Source: Cyanidiococcus yangmingshanensis
Lineage: Eukaryota > Rhodophyta > Bangiophyceae > Cyanidiales > Cyanidiaceae
Direction of reading: 5' to 3'
Length of the DNA stretch: 64,000 nucleotides
Assembly (NCBI GenBank): GCA_013995675.1
Contig: VWRR01000008.1
Location: 434,001 to 498,000 of the forward strand
In this document: piece by piece, positions 32,737 through 44,677 of the stretch
Numbering within the stretch: position 1 is the first letter of the stretch
Layout of the letters: the number at the start of each line of letters is the position of its first letter
Position numbers and translations under genes: made by a program
Notes under the pieces: model-generated
Databases searched by the model: none
The model's input: the letters and a program-made list of their open reading frames with translations, nothing else
What the model was told of the DNA's origin: nothing

Positions 32737-34551
32737 GAGTTGTGAAACCTCGTAGTAGAGTACCTCTGGACACAACCGATAAGCAGCCACGCCGTCTGGT
32801 TCCTATACGGTCGTGACCGATTAGTATGTCCTAACCTTTTGCTCCGAGAAAGGGCTCTTTCGATTGTGATAACCTCAAAATTTGAGGAACCCTCTGCCAG
32901 AAACCGAGGCCTCGAGAGTTATGTCCGACGACGCTTCACGAAAGACAAGTACTGAGTGAACAGAAGAACAAACGCGCGCGGCCGCTCTCAGGACACTCTG
33001 CACCTCCGATTGCATACGCACTTCCGGCGGGCTACGGAGCGCACGAGTTCGGCGCTAGTACAACTATGTGCCAACAATTCCGCATTGTTCCATTTGGAAA
33101 TCATGATGCGCATGCTTTCGATTTCGTTGGCGTAGAACGATCGGTACTCCAGCTGGTGCGCAAACCTGCATTTTTCTCTGGATATCCTTTAGGTGCTCGA
33201 GTAGTCCAAATTTTAGCTGCCGAAACACTGTTATGGATTTCTTGATTCAAAACGTAGCATGTACTGGCATTTTGAGCACGAGTGTCAAGAAAGCGCGCTC
33301 ACGAACTCGAAGGAAAAAGAGTAGAGGTACAGGACCTTGCAGGGGCCCAAGACCGTATTTATTTTTGGGACAGCCCTCTTCTTTTCAAGCTAACACTTCG
33401 AAAAATTGATGACACTTAGGCAGGCCGCAATCGCACTTGGCGATGCCCGGGGCCCGCAGAATCCGCGCGGGAAAGCCGGACACTTTGTTCAGCTCGGTTT
33501 GCTCTGTCTGCCTCTAGCTGAGCTCAGCGAAAACTGAGAAGCGCTTGTAGAGTCCCAGTGCTTAGAACAGCTGGAACAATCGTGTCCTGCCTATCCATGA
33601 TTCGCCTTGTTCATCATAGCTTTGTAAACCGCCGCCATTGAGCGCATATAAAACACCCATTGCCTGGAACTTATGTCCATCGGCTCCAACTCGAAAACGT
33701 ATACCCACGTGTTTTCCAAATAGTGTAGACGGTGGTTCATTTGCCCAAAATCATCGCCAGCAGAGGGAAGCATATTCGAGGCATTGATGTGCCCTCCGAT
33801 GTGAACGTGCGAAGGTTCTGCACAATCGTCCGATGGGTTGCCCGCGAGGATGCGCGGGAGCCACTGAAATCTGGTATCATCTAACTTCCTTTAACCTTAA
33901 GGAAATGTAATTATTCTCGCTCCCTTAAAGCGATTGTCGTGAATCGTTTGGTCGTGCATGCCCCAGGCTGCGTGCAGCATCATTGAAGAGCTGTGGAGTT
34001 TCTGAACTTGAGGTGTCCTTCGCCCAGTGGGTGCACGCGAGACCCAGCCCGAGGTCTCTTCGGAAAACTTTGTACGAGCTCGGATTATTGTTGCCTAACG
34101 AAGAGCGAGACGTTGAGTTTCCAGCAGAACGCGGAGTCCATTCTTTCGAGCGCTCGTCAGCGCGAGCTTGCCAGAAATCGCGGCAGAGGGCCAACACGAA
34201 GAAGAATCTAGACTGCGCTGCGGTCGTCGCTTACTTCAAGCTACTTTCGAAGCAAGCAGCGCCCGAAGGTGATAGCCTCGGGGCTGGGACAAGCCGCTGT
34301 TCCGTGTTATGCGAACCGTGGGAGCGCCCATTATCGCACAAGAGAGCAGTCGACGCCCTCGTAAAGATCATTTTTCTGTGAAAGCTGAACGCTCTTGAGA
34401 CCAAACCTAGGCTTCTTTCTAATGGAAAGTCTGGCATTTGCTCCCAAACTGAAACAGGTTCACACAGTGAAGTTTGCATACGCAATCTCTTCCGAGGTCG
34501 TTTTTGGCTGGTCTGGGTTCACATCAGTGACGAAACTCTTTGAAGCGATTC
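32737..34551. other. divergent intergenic region
   Basis: 1.8 kb between the starts of the TMEM53-like gene and the F-box/SNF2 gene. The longest frames (about 130 codons, plus 33983-34381) are unrecognised. Promoters of both genes should be here; no clear motif was found. Confidence 0.4.
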
Positions 34552-37500
34552 ATGTTGAGTCTCCAGGCTCAACGCGATTGTAGGAAGGGGGGATTTGAGG
34601 CTCTACCAGAAAGAAATTCTCTGAGGATGCATCGCCGCTCGTCTCTTGAAAAACTAGAACCGACTTCTCTGGGTTGCCGTCGCCCAAGGAGTTTGAATCA
34701 TCTTCCCGTTCGTGACGGTGAAGAGTACCAGACAACAGGGATTCCATATCTTGTCGATGATGATCACATGATGGAAGAGTTTCCGGCTGCACCGAGTGAG
34801 CATCTCGTGAAAGACAGAGAGAAATCGATGATATGCCGAAATGCGAAACTCTGGATCTTCGCAATGGACATTCAATCGTATAAGAACAACAAGGAAAAGG
34901 ACTCGTCGTCCCGAGAGCTTGAAGAGGAACACAATCTCAACGAGTTCACGCACGTTCGCATCGAGAACTGTCTGATTGCTTTCACTGAGAGTGTTGGTAG
35001 GCGCATATCGATACTTCAGCGTCATTTTAAGTTGAAAATATGCGATTTTGCTCGCATTGCAATCAAGGATCAGCACCTTTACCTGGTTTTGCTATCTTTT
35101 CACCCACAAGAGGGGTCACAGATTCATACAAGTTCTGTTCAAGTTCGTCGAGAGCAACACATCCTACTCGAGTCCCTCCAATGGTTAGCGCGTCATGTGC
35201 TCATGAGATCTACCTTGGATTTATTCGATACTTCTCTACATTGGATTCCGAGTTGCGGAATCTACCCGTGCAAGGCATGCGATGCGAAGAAACGTTCCGA
35301 CCGCCGTACTTTAGAGATTTTCCGTCTCATGCAAATCGTTGAATCTTTACCGTCGAAGCTCCAGGCATTATCGAGGAATGAGCTGGCTGAGGAGCGACGT
35401 CTCGAAGAGATATACATGGCGAGGAAACCTCCTCGTGATTCTCTACAGGCTTTACCGCGACAAATTCTGCTCCAAGTATTCCACCACACGGACAGCCCGA
35501 CTATTTGGTCGCTAGATCAGACAGCGACATGGTTTCGCTATTTAACCAGATCGCTTGTTCCTGAATTGCGGGTCGATTTGTTCAAACATCAGCGAGTCGC
35601 TTTGCAGTGGATGCTTTCTCGTGAGCGTCATCGAGCTAATTTGCAACGCTCCTCAGCGCTCCTGCCCACATGGACAAACCCTCTGATCAGTCCGGTAACC
35701 GGGGATCTCTACTTTGACTGGATGTGCAATCGTCTCGTCAAGGAACAAAGCACGTGTTTCGACGTTCGCGGCGGGTTGTTCTGCGATGAACCTGGGCTTG
35801 GAAAGACCGTGACCTCGTTAGCTCTAATTATTCGAACTCGCGGAACAACTCCCGCGTGTCCGGTACGCACAGCCAGCATTGAGCATTTGGGCGAGACGGA
35901 TGCAGACCTCGCGGCTTTCTTTACCATTATAGCTGGGCGATTCTTGTGCGAAATTGAAAACAGAGCTCGATTGAAATCTCGGAGAGAACATTGGAGCAAG
36001 TTCGCAGATCTGGTGACTGCTTTTCATGAAGACATCACCCATCGAGACAATTTCACCAGGAACTCTGTATCGACAACTAGCTGCATCGACTCGCGCGAAA
36101 TTTGGCGTTTGGTGACGCAATGGATGCAAGATCATCGGATGCTTCTCTCTGAAATCGTTGGATGCAAAACATTAGACGCACTGGGAACCGCGTTTCGTGA
36201 TCTCGCGCTTACACAGAATCCGTTCACGTCTGAGACCAATGAAGCAGCTACACTCCGTGCTGAGGCGCATCAGAGGAGCGAACTGAGATTGCGCTTTTTT
36301 GTGGTAAGCAAAAAGTCTCTGCACTGCCCGGGGGGCTTTATTCGGCTTGTGGCAGACGGGATTCCGGCTGCATCGGCTGCGGCATCGCGCCTTATTGCGG
36401 GGGATTCGGCCGGCATAACGAAGCGACCCACTATGCAGCGTAGTGAAATTGGTGGAATAGAGTCAGCCGTTACTCCTGGAGAAGTGATACCGACAAGCTC
36501 GAGCAGGCGCCCAATCCGAGCTTGTCGGACAACCGTGCAGTATTCTTCACTCTCCTGTCAATACCGTCAGGATCGACTGCGATCCGCCAGTAGAGAGTGT
36601 GTTTGACTATCATGTTGTAGTTTGCGTGCCGACAACTCTGGTTGCTTTGCCCGAAAATCTTGTATCACACTGGACCTCGCAAGTCCAGCGCCATATCCGT
36701 GTGCCCGAAGTTCTTCGTTGCGTTCGCTTCGCTGATATGAGGGGAAAATCGTTTCGAGAGCTTCATGATACTGACGTGGTCTTCATTACATTCAACGAGC
36801 TTCGTGGAGAGTATGCTGCATTGATGAATAGCTGTAGTGTTCTCAGTCATATCTATTGGTTGCGTTTCATTATTGATGAAGGCCACTCTCTCGGTTCGCT
36901 TTCATGCACGAATCTGCAACGCTGTTGCCTGGCGATACTTGCCGAGAGACGTTGGGTCATGACTGGCACGCCGACGCCTAATCAAACTGGAGGCAGTACT
37001 GAGCTGCAATATTTGTTTCCTCTTTTTTCGTTCTTAGGGCCTCGAGCCGTTTGTGTGGGCCCGGCGTCAGGCATTTTTGCGCTGCGTTCAACGACCAATC
37101 GAGCGTTCGCTCGGTTACGAAGGATTATATGCACTAAGGAAAACGCTCCAACATATTATGATCCGATCTGCAAAAGAAGATATTTCATGCATACCTCAGC
37201 TGGAGATGCATGATGAGATTCTTTCATTCACAACCGAGGAGGCAGATGCATACAATGCCCTAATATCTGTAATTAAGCGCAACTTGCTGCTGGCCGATTT
37301 TTTTGATGAGAATCACAAGGAATCGCTCCTGCACCCGGCAAACAGGAAATCTGCTCGAACAGCGTTGCAGAATCTTCGCCTTTGCTGCTGCGTTACCGGT
37401 CACATTCATTTCGAAGTCATTCGAGATGAGCTCTCCGAGTTGCTCTCTTTCCTGCGTGAAACTCTTGTACTGGAGTCGAGAGCAACACTAGCCGGACCAA

Positions 37501-39029
37501 AAGTGCTGGATAACGAACTGAGGGCCGTGAAATCAGAGACTGAGTTTGGGCCTGCGCTCTCTAATGGAGATCCTGCGAATCTTTCTGATGCTGGTACGGA
37601 TCACTCGCTACCGCTGGGCCGCTCAAAATCGGAGAGCTTGACTAGGTCCAAACGATGCAGGTATGCCAGTAATTCTCGTGAGGCTGAAAGGTGCCATGGT
37701 TCGTTTGTCGTGTTGAATGCGGCGATTCGAGATGACTCAGAAAAAATTTCCGAGTCCCGTCTGTCGTTTGAGAATGAATTTCAAAGCTCGCCTTTATCTC
37801 TCGACTCGCCTGTTGTGGTCAGCATCGAAAAGTTTCAGGGAACATCACCATACCGCGAGGAAGATTCAACCACAAACTTCAAAGGAATCACACCCCATGA
37901 TGGAGCTGATTCATCCAGCTCACACTTGGTAAGCACTACCAATTTCCATGAAGCGCTCTCGACGACCCCATGTACGGCAGATCGATATCATGCATTGAGA
38001 CTGCCCGAAGAACTTGAGTGCCGGCTTGGCTATGTGGAGCAAGTGCTCTGCAATCGCGCGCATGCCCTACAATCTTCTTGCGAGTGTTGTGGTCGACTGG
38101 GGACGCAAATGCCAATTGTAACACCATGCGCCCATATTTTGTGTCTCGACTGCGCCGCCTCAAACAGACGCAGTTGCAGCATTTGTGGTCGCAATTACAA
38201 ACTCGGTAGACACAACGAACCCGTAGATTTGATTGAGCTGCAGCCAAGTTTTACGCAAGACTCGTGGGTGCCGAGATGGGATCGAAAAATGACGAGCAAA
38301 ATAGCCCGAATGCTTAAGCTGTTGGAGGAATGGTCAGCTGATCTTGTTGCGATGGAACCGGAAACTTTCTGTGGCTGGGGGCATAACAGTGAAGCTGAGA
38401 CGAATCGACCTGCCAAGCGCCGACACAAGGTGATTGTATATTCAAACTTTGCGCACCATTTTGACGTCATACACTATCATTTGTCAAGTCAGAACTTTGT
38501 ATTCGCATATTATTGCTCGCGTTTGAGTCCAGCGGAGCGGCGTCTGCAAATCGATCGATTCGTACATGACCCTGAGACGTGGATACTGCTGATGGACGAA
38601 AAAGGTGCCTTGGGCCTGGAGCTTAGTTTTGTGACTCGCATCATTATTATGGAGCCTGTTTGGAGTCGTTCACAAGAGCACCAAATAATCAGCAGGGCAC
38701 ATCGCATCGGTGCCAGAAATAGCATCACTGTGTATCGACTCATGATGAGAGACAGTATCGAGACAGATCTCGTCGACGTGAATGCAGCTGGAGTGCCGAA
38801 AGCTGAGGCATGTTCGGAAGAATCTGGTGCGCAAGTTTCTCTCGAAAAGAATCCTGAAGGCTCGTTGAGAAATGCACCAGCCTCGAACTCGCCGGATCGC
38901 CTAGGAGGCAGCAACAAAGAACAGGAGGATAAGCTGCGTCGAAACCGGCTTCTACGTCGTCTGCACTTTGTTCGAGGCGAACCATTCTCTCCTGGGACAG
39001 TCGTCAGCAGCAGCGTGCGCATCTTGTAG
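34552..39029 (+). CDS. plant-type F-box / SNF2 helicase / RING protein, frame changes inside
   Basis: Closely follows the plant F-box SNF2 protein represented by Arabidopsis At3g54460. Starting at the ATG at 34552: an F-box-like stretch (LPRQILLQVFHHTDS) near residue 300; helicase entry LFKHQRVALQWMLSRE; Walker A CDEPGLGKT at 35782; then in a second frame TTLVALPENLVSHW, the DEGH box at 36875 and LTGTPTPN-like MTGTPTPN; then in a third frame LQHIMIRSAKEDI, NLLLADFFDENHKESLL, NLRLCCCVTGHI, a RING finger with VTPCAHILCLDC, PVDLIELQPSFTQ, and helicase motifs V/VI GALGLELSFVT and ISRAHRIGA. The first change lies somewhere in 36300-36600 (a GTAAGC at 36304 could start an intron), the second within 37037-37040 in a GGGC. 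A nuclear DNA translocase that may also act in ubiquitination; the plant CW zinc finger was not seen. Confidence 0.85.
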
Positions 39030-41030
39030 CGCAGCGCGGAATCAGACACACGAAACACCAGATGCGGATCAGTCTAGCATGGTTGTTTCAGCTGCGTATT
39101 CAGAGTCGAATTTTACGTACGCTGCGCATCCACGTGATGCGACCCGAATTCAAAAGAACAGTTGCCAGCGCTTTTATCTCTAGAAATGTTGCAACCGATA
39201 TAGACCGATAAGGTTACCAAAGAGATGCGAATCCTCGTGTCAGATCGAACACTTTGGTGATCCCTCCAGCGACATGTGCTGAACTCTGCCGAGCTGATGG
39301 TCTCATCTTCCTCGTTTCGCAAGGGGTGCGTTCACAGAGGGAAACGTGTTTATACGTATAAAAGACATCTTTTGCGAAGATTACTCACGAATATCATTTG
39401 CGAGGAGGCCCTATGCAGCGACAAATCGTCTCCTGAAACCCTTCGGGTGTTATTCTTATCAATGATTCTTTGGGATTTCTGTCAGAAATATTTGATGCAA
39501 ATCGCGGAACGTGGCTACAAATGTGGAATCGCTATCGAGCTCTGCTCTCGCAGGCTGATTTTCGGGAAGTAAAATTCCATGAAAATGCTTCACGGAACAG
39601 AGGGTGTGCTAAAGCCTTTCATTTTCAAGATTATGAGGACGCTACCAGTTTCCTCTGTGACGAATCTGCCCTTCTGGCCTCGAGTTTCGATTCGAAGTGC
39701 TCGAGGGGTCGAGGATACCACAGGCTGTTGTGAAGGTTTCAAAACTGCCTCTGCTTCTTGAAGGAATTTGTTTTGCATGCCACGATGAAACCCTGCTTAC
39801 TGTTGATTGAGTAAGTAAACCGCGTAAATTTTCAAACACCCTGCTGAGTGGGTGCCCATACCCAGTCTTGGGTTTCCGAAGGGTGTCCGTTCTGGTGAGG
39901 TCGCAATCGGAGCGATGCGAACCTCCGTCACAGCGGCGGCCGATAGCATCCATTGACTGCGGTAACGCACGCTTTATGTACTGGGATTGCGGTTATTCAT
40001 GTGAAAACCCCCCAAGCATCGCTGCCAAACGCGGCCCACAGTTGTGCATGACCTCAGGCATCTACTCGTCGCTCAATCCTGGTCAGTTCTGGTGCCAGGT
40101 CAGTTCACTGTGCGGTTTTCTGAAGAACGCACTAACACAAGAGGTGTCAGAATGCAGTAAACGATATCCATCATTCCAGGAGTTGCAGAGAGCGCTATGA
40201 AACGAGTCGGCTTAGGAAGAACGCAGCTAATAAGTCGGAGAAAGCTTGAATAAGATCTTGGCATTTTCCCATCACGCATTCGCTGTCATTTCTCATGAGC
40301 TCAGAAACTCGCCAAGAGGCCATGAGCTGTACTAGCGTATCCATCCAATTCCCTCTATACATGCACGTCGCTCTGACCTGGTACGACACATCGAGATGCT
40401 GAAGGCTTCATTTGAGTGTAGAATAGTGTCAGAGTAATTTCGCCAAGGATCTTCCGCCCAGTGTGAATAAAATGTTGTTTTCTCATACATCGGTGACAAT
40501 TCTGACCCTTAACCAGCAGACGGCAAGAAGGCTACAGCTTCACGAAAGCGCCGCCTCTCCACGACGTTGAGAGCTCCGTGGCCGGTCCCCAGGGGTAACT
40601 CCCCAACGCTATTGGCTTATTTTCAATGTCTGTAGCCTTGATAATATCGAGAGCCTACCTTTGCTCTAAAAAAATCGACGGAAACTTCTTTGCGGTAAGG
40701 GACCACGGAACGCTCTCAGCCCTCTGCTTGGTCGCTGTGTACGCACCACTCAGTCAGGCCAGGTGTAGAAAGGCGCTCGAGGCGGCCCGTTTGTGTAAAA
40801 CGTGCTTTTCGTGCGACCTACCGAGTTCCTTGGAAGTTTTTAGCGCACGCGTCATACCTCCAGGAGACTCCGCCTGTGACCCAAACCTCGGTATTAGGAA
40901 CTATGACGTAGTGTGGAGCGATCCCGAGGACAGCGAAGACCGACGTCTTGCGTTTGTCCCGCCCGCGGAATGCAAACCATGGTGCAAGCAATGCGCACGA
41001 TTTTCATAAAGTGCCCATGGATAGGTCTAC
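39030..41030. other. intergenic region without a recognisable gene
   Basis: Two kilobases between plus-strand genes. A frame at 40626-41009 (127 codons) ends just before the RETICULATA-like gene but resembles nothing known. Nothing else stands out. Confidence 0.4.
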
Positions 41031-42341
41031 ATGGCAGTTTTATCGCGGTTGAACTACAGGCGAATGTTTCCAATCGATCCAGATCAACCGGGATTTCAAC
41101 GCGGTTTGGCATGGATAAGGGTGACATGGAGAGGATCCAGTCATTTGCTTGAGACTGCCAAGAGTGCGCTGCGCTCGGACTCGTCGAGCAAAAAATGGCC
41201 GCAAAAGTTGCAGTTTGCCTCTCGCAGTCGTAGCTTTCATCCTGTTTCTATGACAAAAGATCTACCAGGATTCCCAAAAATTATGCCACTTGTAGGATCA
41301 GGCTCAATTATCAGCGGATCAGAGTCTCGAAGACGGCTACCAGCAAGCACTTTCCCTCCACAGAAGATGTTTGTCGCACACGAGCAGGGCACTGGTCCTA
41401 CGGTTCCGGGTGGAGGTTCTGGTGGAGCTAGAAAGCAGGGACGCGGTGACGGTGAACATAATGATGATGGCGGAAGCGCTGGCTTGCGACCGGAACTCGA
41501 AGCTCTTTTAGAGAAGGAGGCGCGTAGTATCTCCTCTTTACCGACTGAGTTTCAAGGCAAAATATTTGACGGTAGTCTGACGTCCTCGGACTTGACGCGT
41601 TTCTTCGACATCGAGAAAACCTTCTTGATAGGGGCCTTGGCTCGAATTTGGCCCGCACTTCGGAGTCGTCTCGTTGCAAACCCCCGTTTTTTGTCTGTGA
41701 TGGCTGTCGAACTAATAATTGGCTTCGTTTCCAAAACTGCCGCGGAGATGAAGCAACGAGGCAGCTCATTCTGGTCTGAGTTTGATTTCTACACATCCGA
41801 CATAATGCTAGAGCTCGTGGGTGATTTTGCACTTGTTTGGCTCCTATCGCCAACTTTGATGGACTTTCGGGCGAGCTCTCGCACGAAGTCGGCTTTCTTA
41901 GGGCTCTCTGGCCATTTACAGCAGTTGCCGAAATTTGCACTCCAGCCTGGGACCACATTCAGTCCTGGTCAGAGACTAGCGTGCTTGATTATCAAAGGCT
42001 TGCAATTTGGTCTTGTCGGTTTTTGTGCCTCCGTTGTTGGTCATTCCCTAACGAAAGGACTGGTGCGATTGCGAAGGTCTCTTCGGCCTCAAAGCGCGGA
42101 AAACAATGTGAAACTGGCCCCTGTCTTAGCAAACTCTCTATCATGGGGCGCGTTCATGGCCCTTTCAAGTAACATGCGGTACCAAGCAGTCAGCGCCATT
42201 GAAGCACGCGTCTTAGAGCCACTGCTGGTCGGCGCACCGGCTTTGCTTTTCACCGCAATCTCGTTTCTGATGCGGTCCGCAAATACTTTTGTTGGTGGTA
42301 TCCACTGGATCTACTGGGCGAAATGGTCCGGAGTTCAATAG
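41031..42341 (+). CDS. RETICULATA-like (DUF3411) plastid envelope protein
   Basis: 436 residues from the ATG at 41031. The first 110 residues are basic and Ser-rich, a plausible plastid transit peptide, followed by a glycine-rich stretch (about 125-150: PTVPGGGSGGARKQGRGDGE). The DUF3411 domain then runs to the end: IEKTFLIGALARIWPAL, VMAVELIIGFVSKTAAEM, FYTSDIMLELVGDFALVWL, KGLQFGLVGFCASVVGHSL and WGAFMALSSNMRYQ. At least four membrane-spanning segments are visible. In plants RETICULATA and its relatives sit in the chloroplast envelope and affect leaf mesophyll growth and amino-acid metabolism; the transported substrate, if any, is unknown. Confidence 0.85.
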   Translation: MAVLSRLNYRRMFPIDPDQPGFQRGLAWIRVTWRGSSHLLETAKSALRSDSSSKKWPQKLQFASRSRSFHPVSMTKDLPGFPKIMPLVGSGSIISGSESRRRLPASTFPPQKMFVAHEQGTGPTVPGGGSGGARKQGRGDGEHNDDGGSAGLRPELEALLEKEARSISSLPTEFQGKIFDGSLTSSDLTRFFDIEKTFLIGALARIWPALRSRLVANPRFLSVMAVELIIGFVSKTAAEMKQRGSSFWSEFDFYTSDIMLELVGDFALVWLLSPTLMDFRASSRTKSAFLGLSGHLQQLPKFALQPGTTFSPGQRLACLIIKGLQFGLVGFCASVVGHSLTKGLVRLRRSLRPQSAENNVKLAPVLANSLSWGAFMALSSNMRYQAVSAIEARVLEPLLVGAPALLFTAISFLMRSANTFVGGIHWIYWAKWSGVQ

Positions 42342-43504
42342 CGGCAGCGCTAGTTTGCATGTATCAATGCACCCGTTTGAACGAATTCATTCCAAGGATG
42401 CCATCGTTTACCAAATTTTCCTATCTGACTGATGGACGAAATCCTGGGCGCGGGCGTGGACTTGTTGAATCGAAGAGCATGCGGAGGCGCCTCTGAGCAG
42501 AGAGACACTTCGAAAAGTCTTTGTGGGTCTTACAGAGATCGCTGTGTTCAGAGAATCACTGCAGGTGATCTGCTTCAGAAAGACTCGTCGGAGTCGATTT
42601 TCCAGTTATGCAGGGAGAGAATTCGGGCACGTTTACGGACGATCAGGAAGTGCCTCTGCACCTAGCACTCAACTTTCGCTGGTTACCTTGGCTGCAGAGA
42701 CTAGAAGGCACGAACGTACTGGTGTACCGTTTTTCTCCGGGCTAGGGGGATCAGAAAGACTCTGTGTCCAGACTAAGCGATCTCCTCTCGTAGTGAGCTC
42801 TGATCACACCATCGCAACCCAGTCATAATCGTTCTGGCATAGGATAGCTGACCCATTTTCTTTTCCGCGTCTCAGACTGGAGCTTTGATAGAGTGGTCTT
42901 GAATAAAAAAGCGAAATAGTGTTCAGAGAGTCCACGTCAGGTTGCGAGCCACACTGCGACTTGTATTCCGTGGAAATCTAGTCACGGAGACCGGCAATTT
43001 TATCACGAGGAAAGTAAGACGAGTCTCTTTGCATACATAGAGCCATTCGGAGCTTACGCGCTCTGGGAAGCCTTGAGGCGGTACGTCGCGTGCGGGACGC
43101 GGAGCGGGTAAGGAATTCGTTGATCGCATGTTTCGGTCGCCTCGGTCACTTCAGCCAGATGGCGACATGGAGTCCAGATTGTTCATACAAGTCCCTGTTG
43201 GGCAACTACGACCTACTGCATGCGGCGTGAGCGGCCTTCCGCCGCATTGCTAGCCCGTTACCACACGGTTGCTGCACAAGTTCGTTTGAGGAGTACGCCG
43301 TTGGGTCTGCGACCGCGTGTTTGTTTTTCAGGGAAACTAGGGAAAAGAGGCGCTTCCCTTCTCCGGTTGCTGCTCAAAGTTACTGTTTGGAGAGGCGAAC
43401 TAGAGAACTTGACTTACTTTGTTGGTTGCACGCTGACGTCCTCTCCCAACTAACAGGGTACTTGAGATTTCTTGAGTCGAAGCAACGCTGCCTGAACGAG
43501 AGTT
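42342..43504. other. intergenic region upstream of uL3
   Basis: Short frames only (42432-42665, 42523-42828), unrecognised. The ribosomal-protein promoter is expected in the last few hundred bases. Confidence 0.4.
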
Positions 43505-44677
43505 ATGTCTCACCGGAAGTATGAGGCACCCAGGCACGGATCCTTAGGGTTTCTTCCCCGGAAGCGCACCAAACGCCATCGAGGACGTGTGCGCTCCTGG
43601 CCACGCGACCCAGGGCCTGCAGTACCCCCGCACTTGACAGCCTTCCCTGTAGTGAAGGCCGGTTGCACCCACGTGGTGCGGCAGATCGATCGTCCGGGAA
43701 GCAAGGTTCACAGAAAAGAAGTGACTGAACCAGTTACTGTCTTAGAGGCGCCGCCTCTGGTTATTTGTGGCATCGTTGGTTACTCGGAAACGCCGCGTGG
43801 TCTTCGTGCGATTAAGACTGTTTTTGCGGAGCACTTGAACGACGAAGCAAAGCGCCGCTTCTACAAGAACTGGTATCGTGCGAAGAAAAAGGCATTCACG
43901 AAATATGCGATCACGAAGTATTCTTCTGGTGACTATCGGAAAGATCTGGAGGTAATTCGGAGGCACTGTAGTGTTGTGCGTGTTGTCGCTCACACGCAAC
44001 AGCGCAAGCTGCGACTGAGACAGAAGAAAGCGCATATTCTGGAAATCCAGATTAACGGTGGGACAGTTGCGGAGAAAGTCGATTTCGCTGAGCGTTTACT
44101 CGAGAAAACAATCTGCATAGACGATGTGTTTTCGAAGGATGAAATGATCGATACAATTGGTGTGACGAAGGGAAAAGGATTTGAGGGAGTAGTCACCCGC
44201 TTTGGCGTTCGTCGACTGCCGCGCAAAACTCACCGTGGCCTTCGAAAGGTAGCCTGCATCGGTGCTTGGCATCCTGCTCGAGTTCAGTTCACTGTTCCTC
44301 GGGCGGGCCAGAGAGGTTATCATCATCGAACCCAAATGAACCTGAAGATCTACCGGATTGGCAAGAAAGGCGATTCCAAAGCCGCAACAACTGAATACGA
44401 TCTCACGGAGAAGAGCATCACCCCATTGGGAGGTTTCCCGCATTATGGCATGGTTCGTGAAGATTGGGTCATGCTGCGGGGTGCGGTTCAGGGCCCTAAG
44501 AAACGGCCGATTGTCTTGCGCAAGTCACTATTTCCGCAGATCAGCAGGAAAGCTCAAGAGAAAATAGAACTGAAGTTTATTGACACCTCAAGCAAGTGGG
44601 GTCATGGTAGGTTCCAGACTGCGGCGGAGAAAGCTCGCTATATGGGCGTGATGAAACGAACGGTGATGAGTGCCTAG
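43505..44677 (+). CDS. RPL3: 60S ribosomal protein uL3
   Basis: Complete at 390 residues, starting [20 protein letters not shown]. All conserved parts are present: [15 protein letters not shown], the tryptophan-finger region, [16 protein letters not shown], the [24 protein letters not shown] loop with the histidine that is hydroxylated in other eukaryotes, and the C-terminal [18 protein letters not shown]. Organises the peptidyl-transferase centre in the large subunit. No introns. Its stop codon overlaps that of the converging CRT-like gene by four bases. Confidence 0.98.
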   Translation: MSHRKYEAPRHGSLGFLPRKRTKRHRGRVRSWPRDPGPAVPPHLTAFPVVKAGCTHVVRQIDRPGSKVHRKEVTEPVTVLEAPPLVICGIVGYSETPRGLRAIKTVFAEHLNDEAKRRFYKNWYRAKKKAFTKYAITKYSSGDYRKDLEVIRRHCSVVRVVAHTQQRKLRLRQKKAHILEIQINGGTVAEKVDFAERLLEKTICIDDVFSKDEMIDTIGVTKGKGFEGVVTRFGVRRLPRKTHRGLRKVACIGAWHPARVQFTVPRAGQRGYHHRTQMNLKIYRIGKKGDSKAATTEYDLTEKSITPLGGFPHYGMVREDWVMLRGAVQGPKKRPIVLRKSLFPQISRKAQEKIELKFIDTSSKWGHGRFQTAAEKARYMGVMKRTVMSA

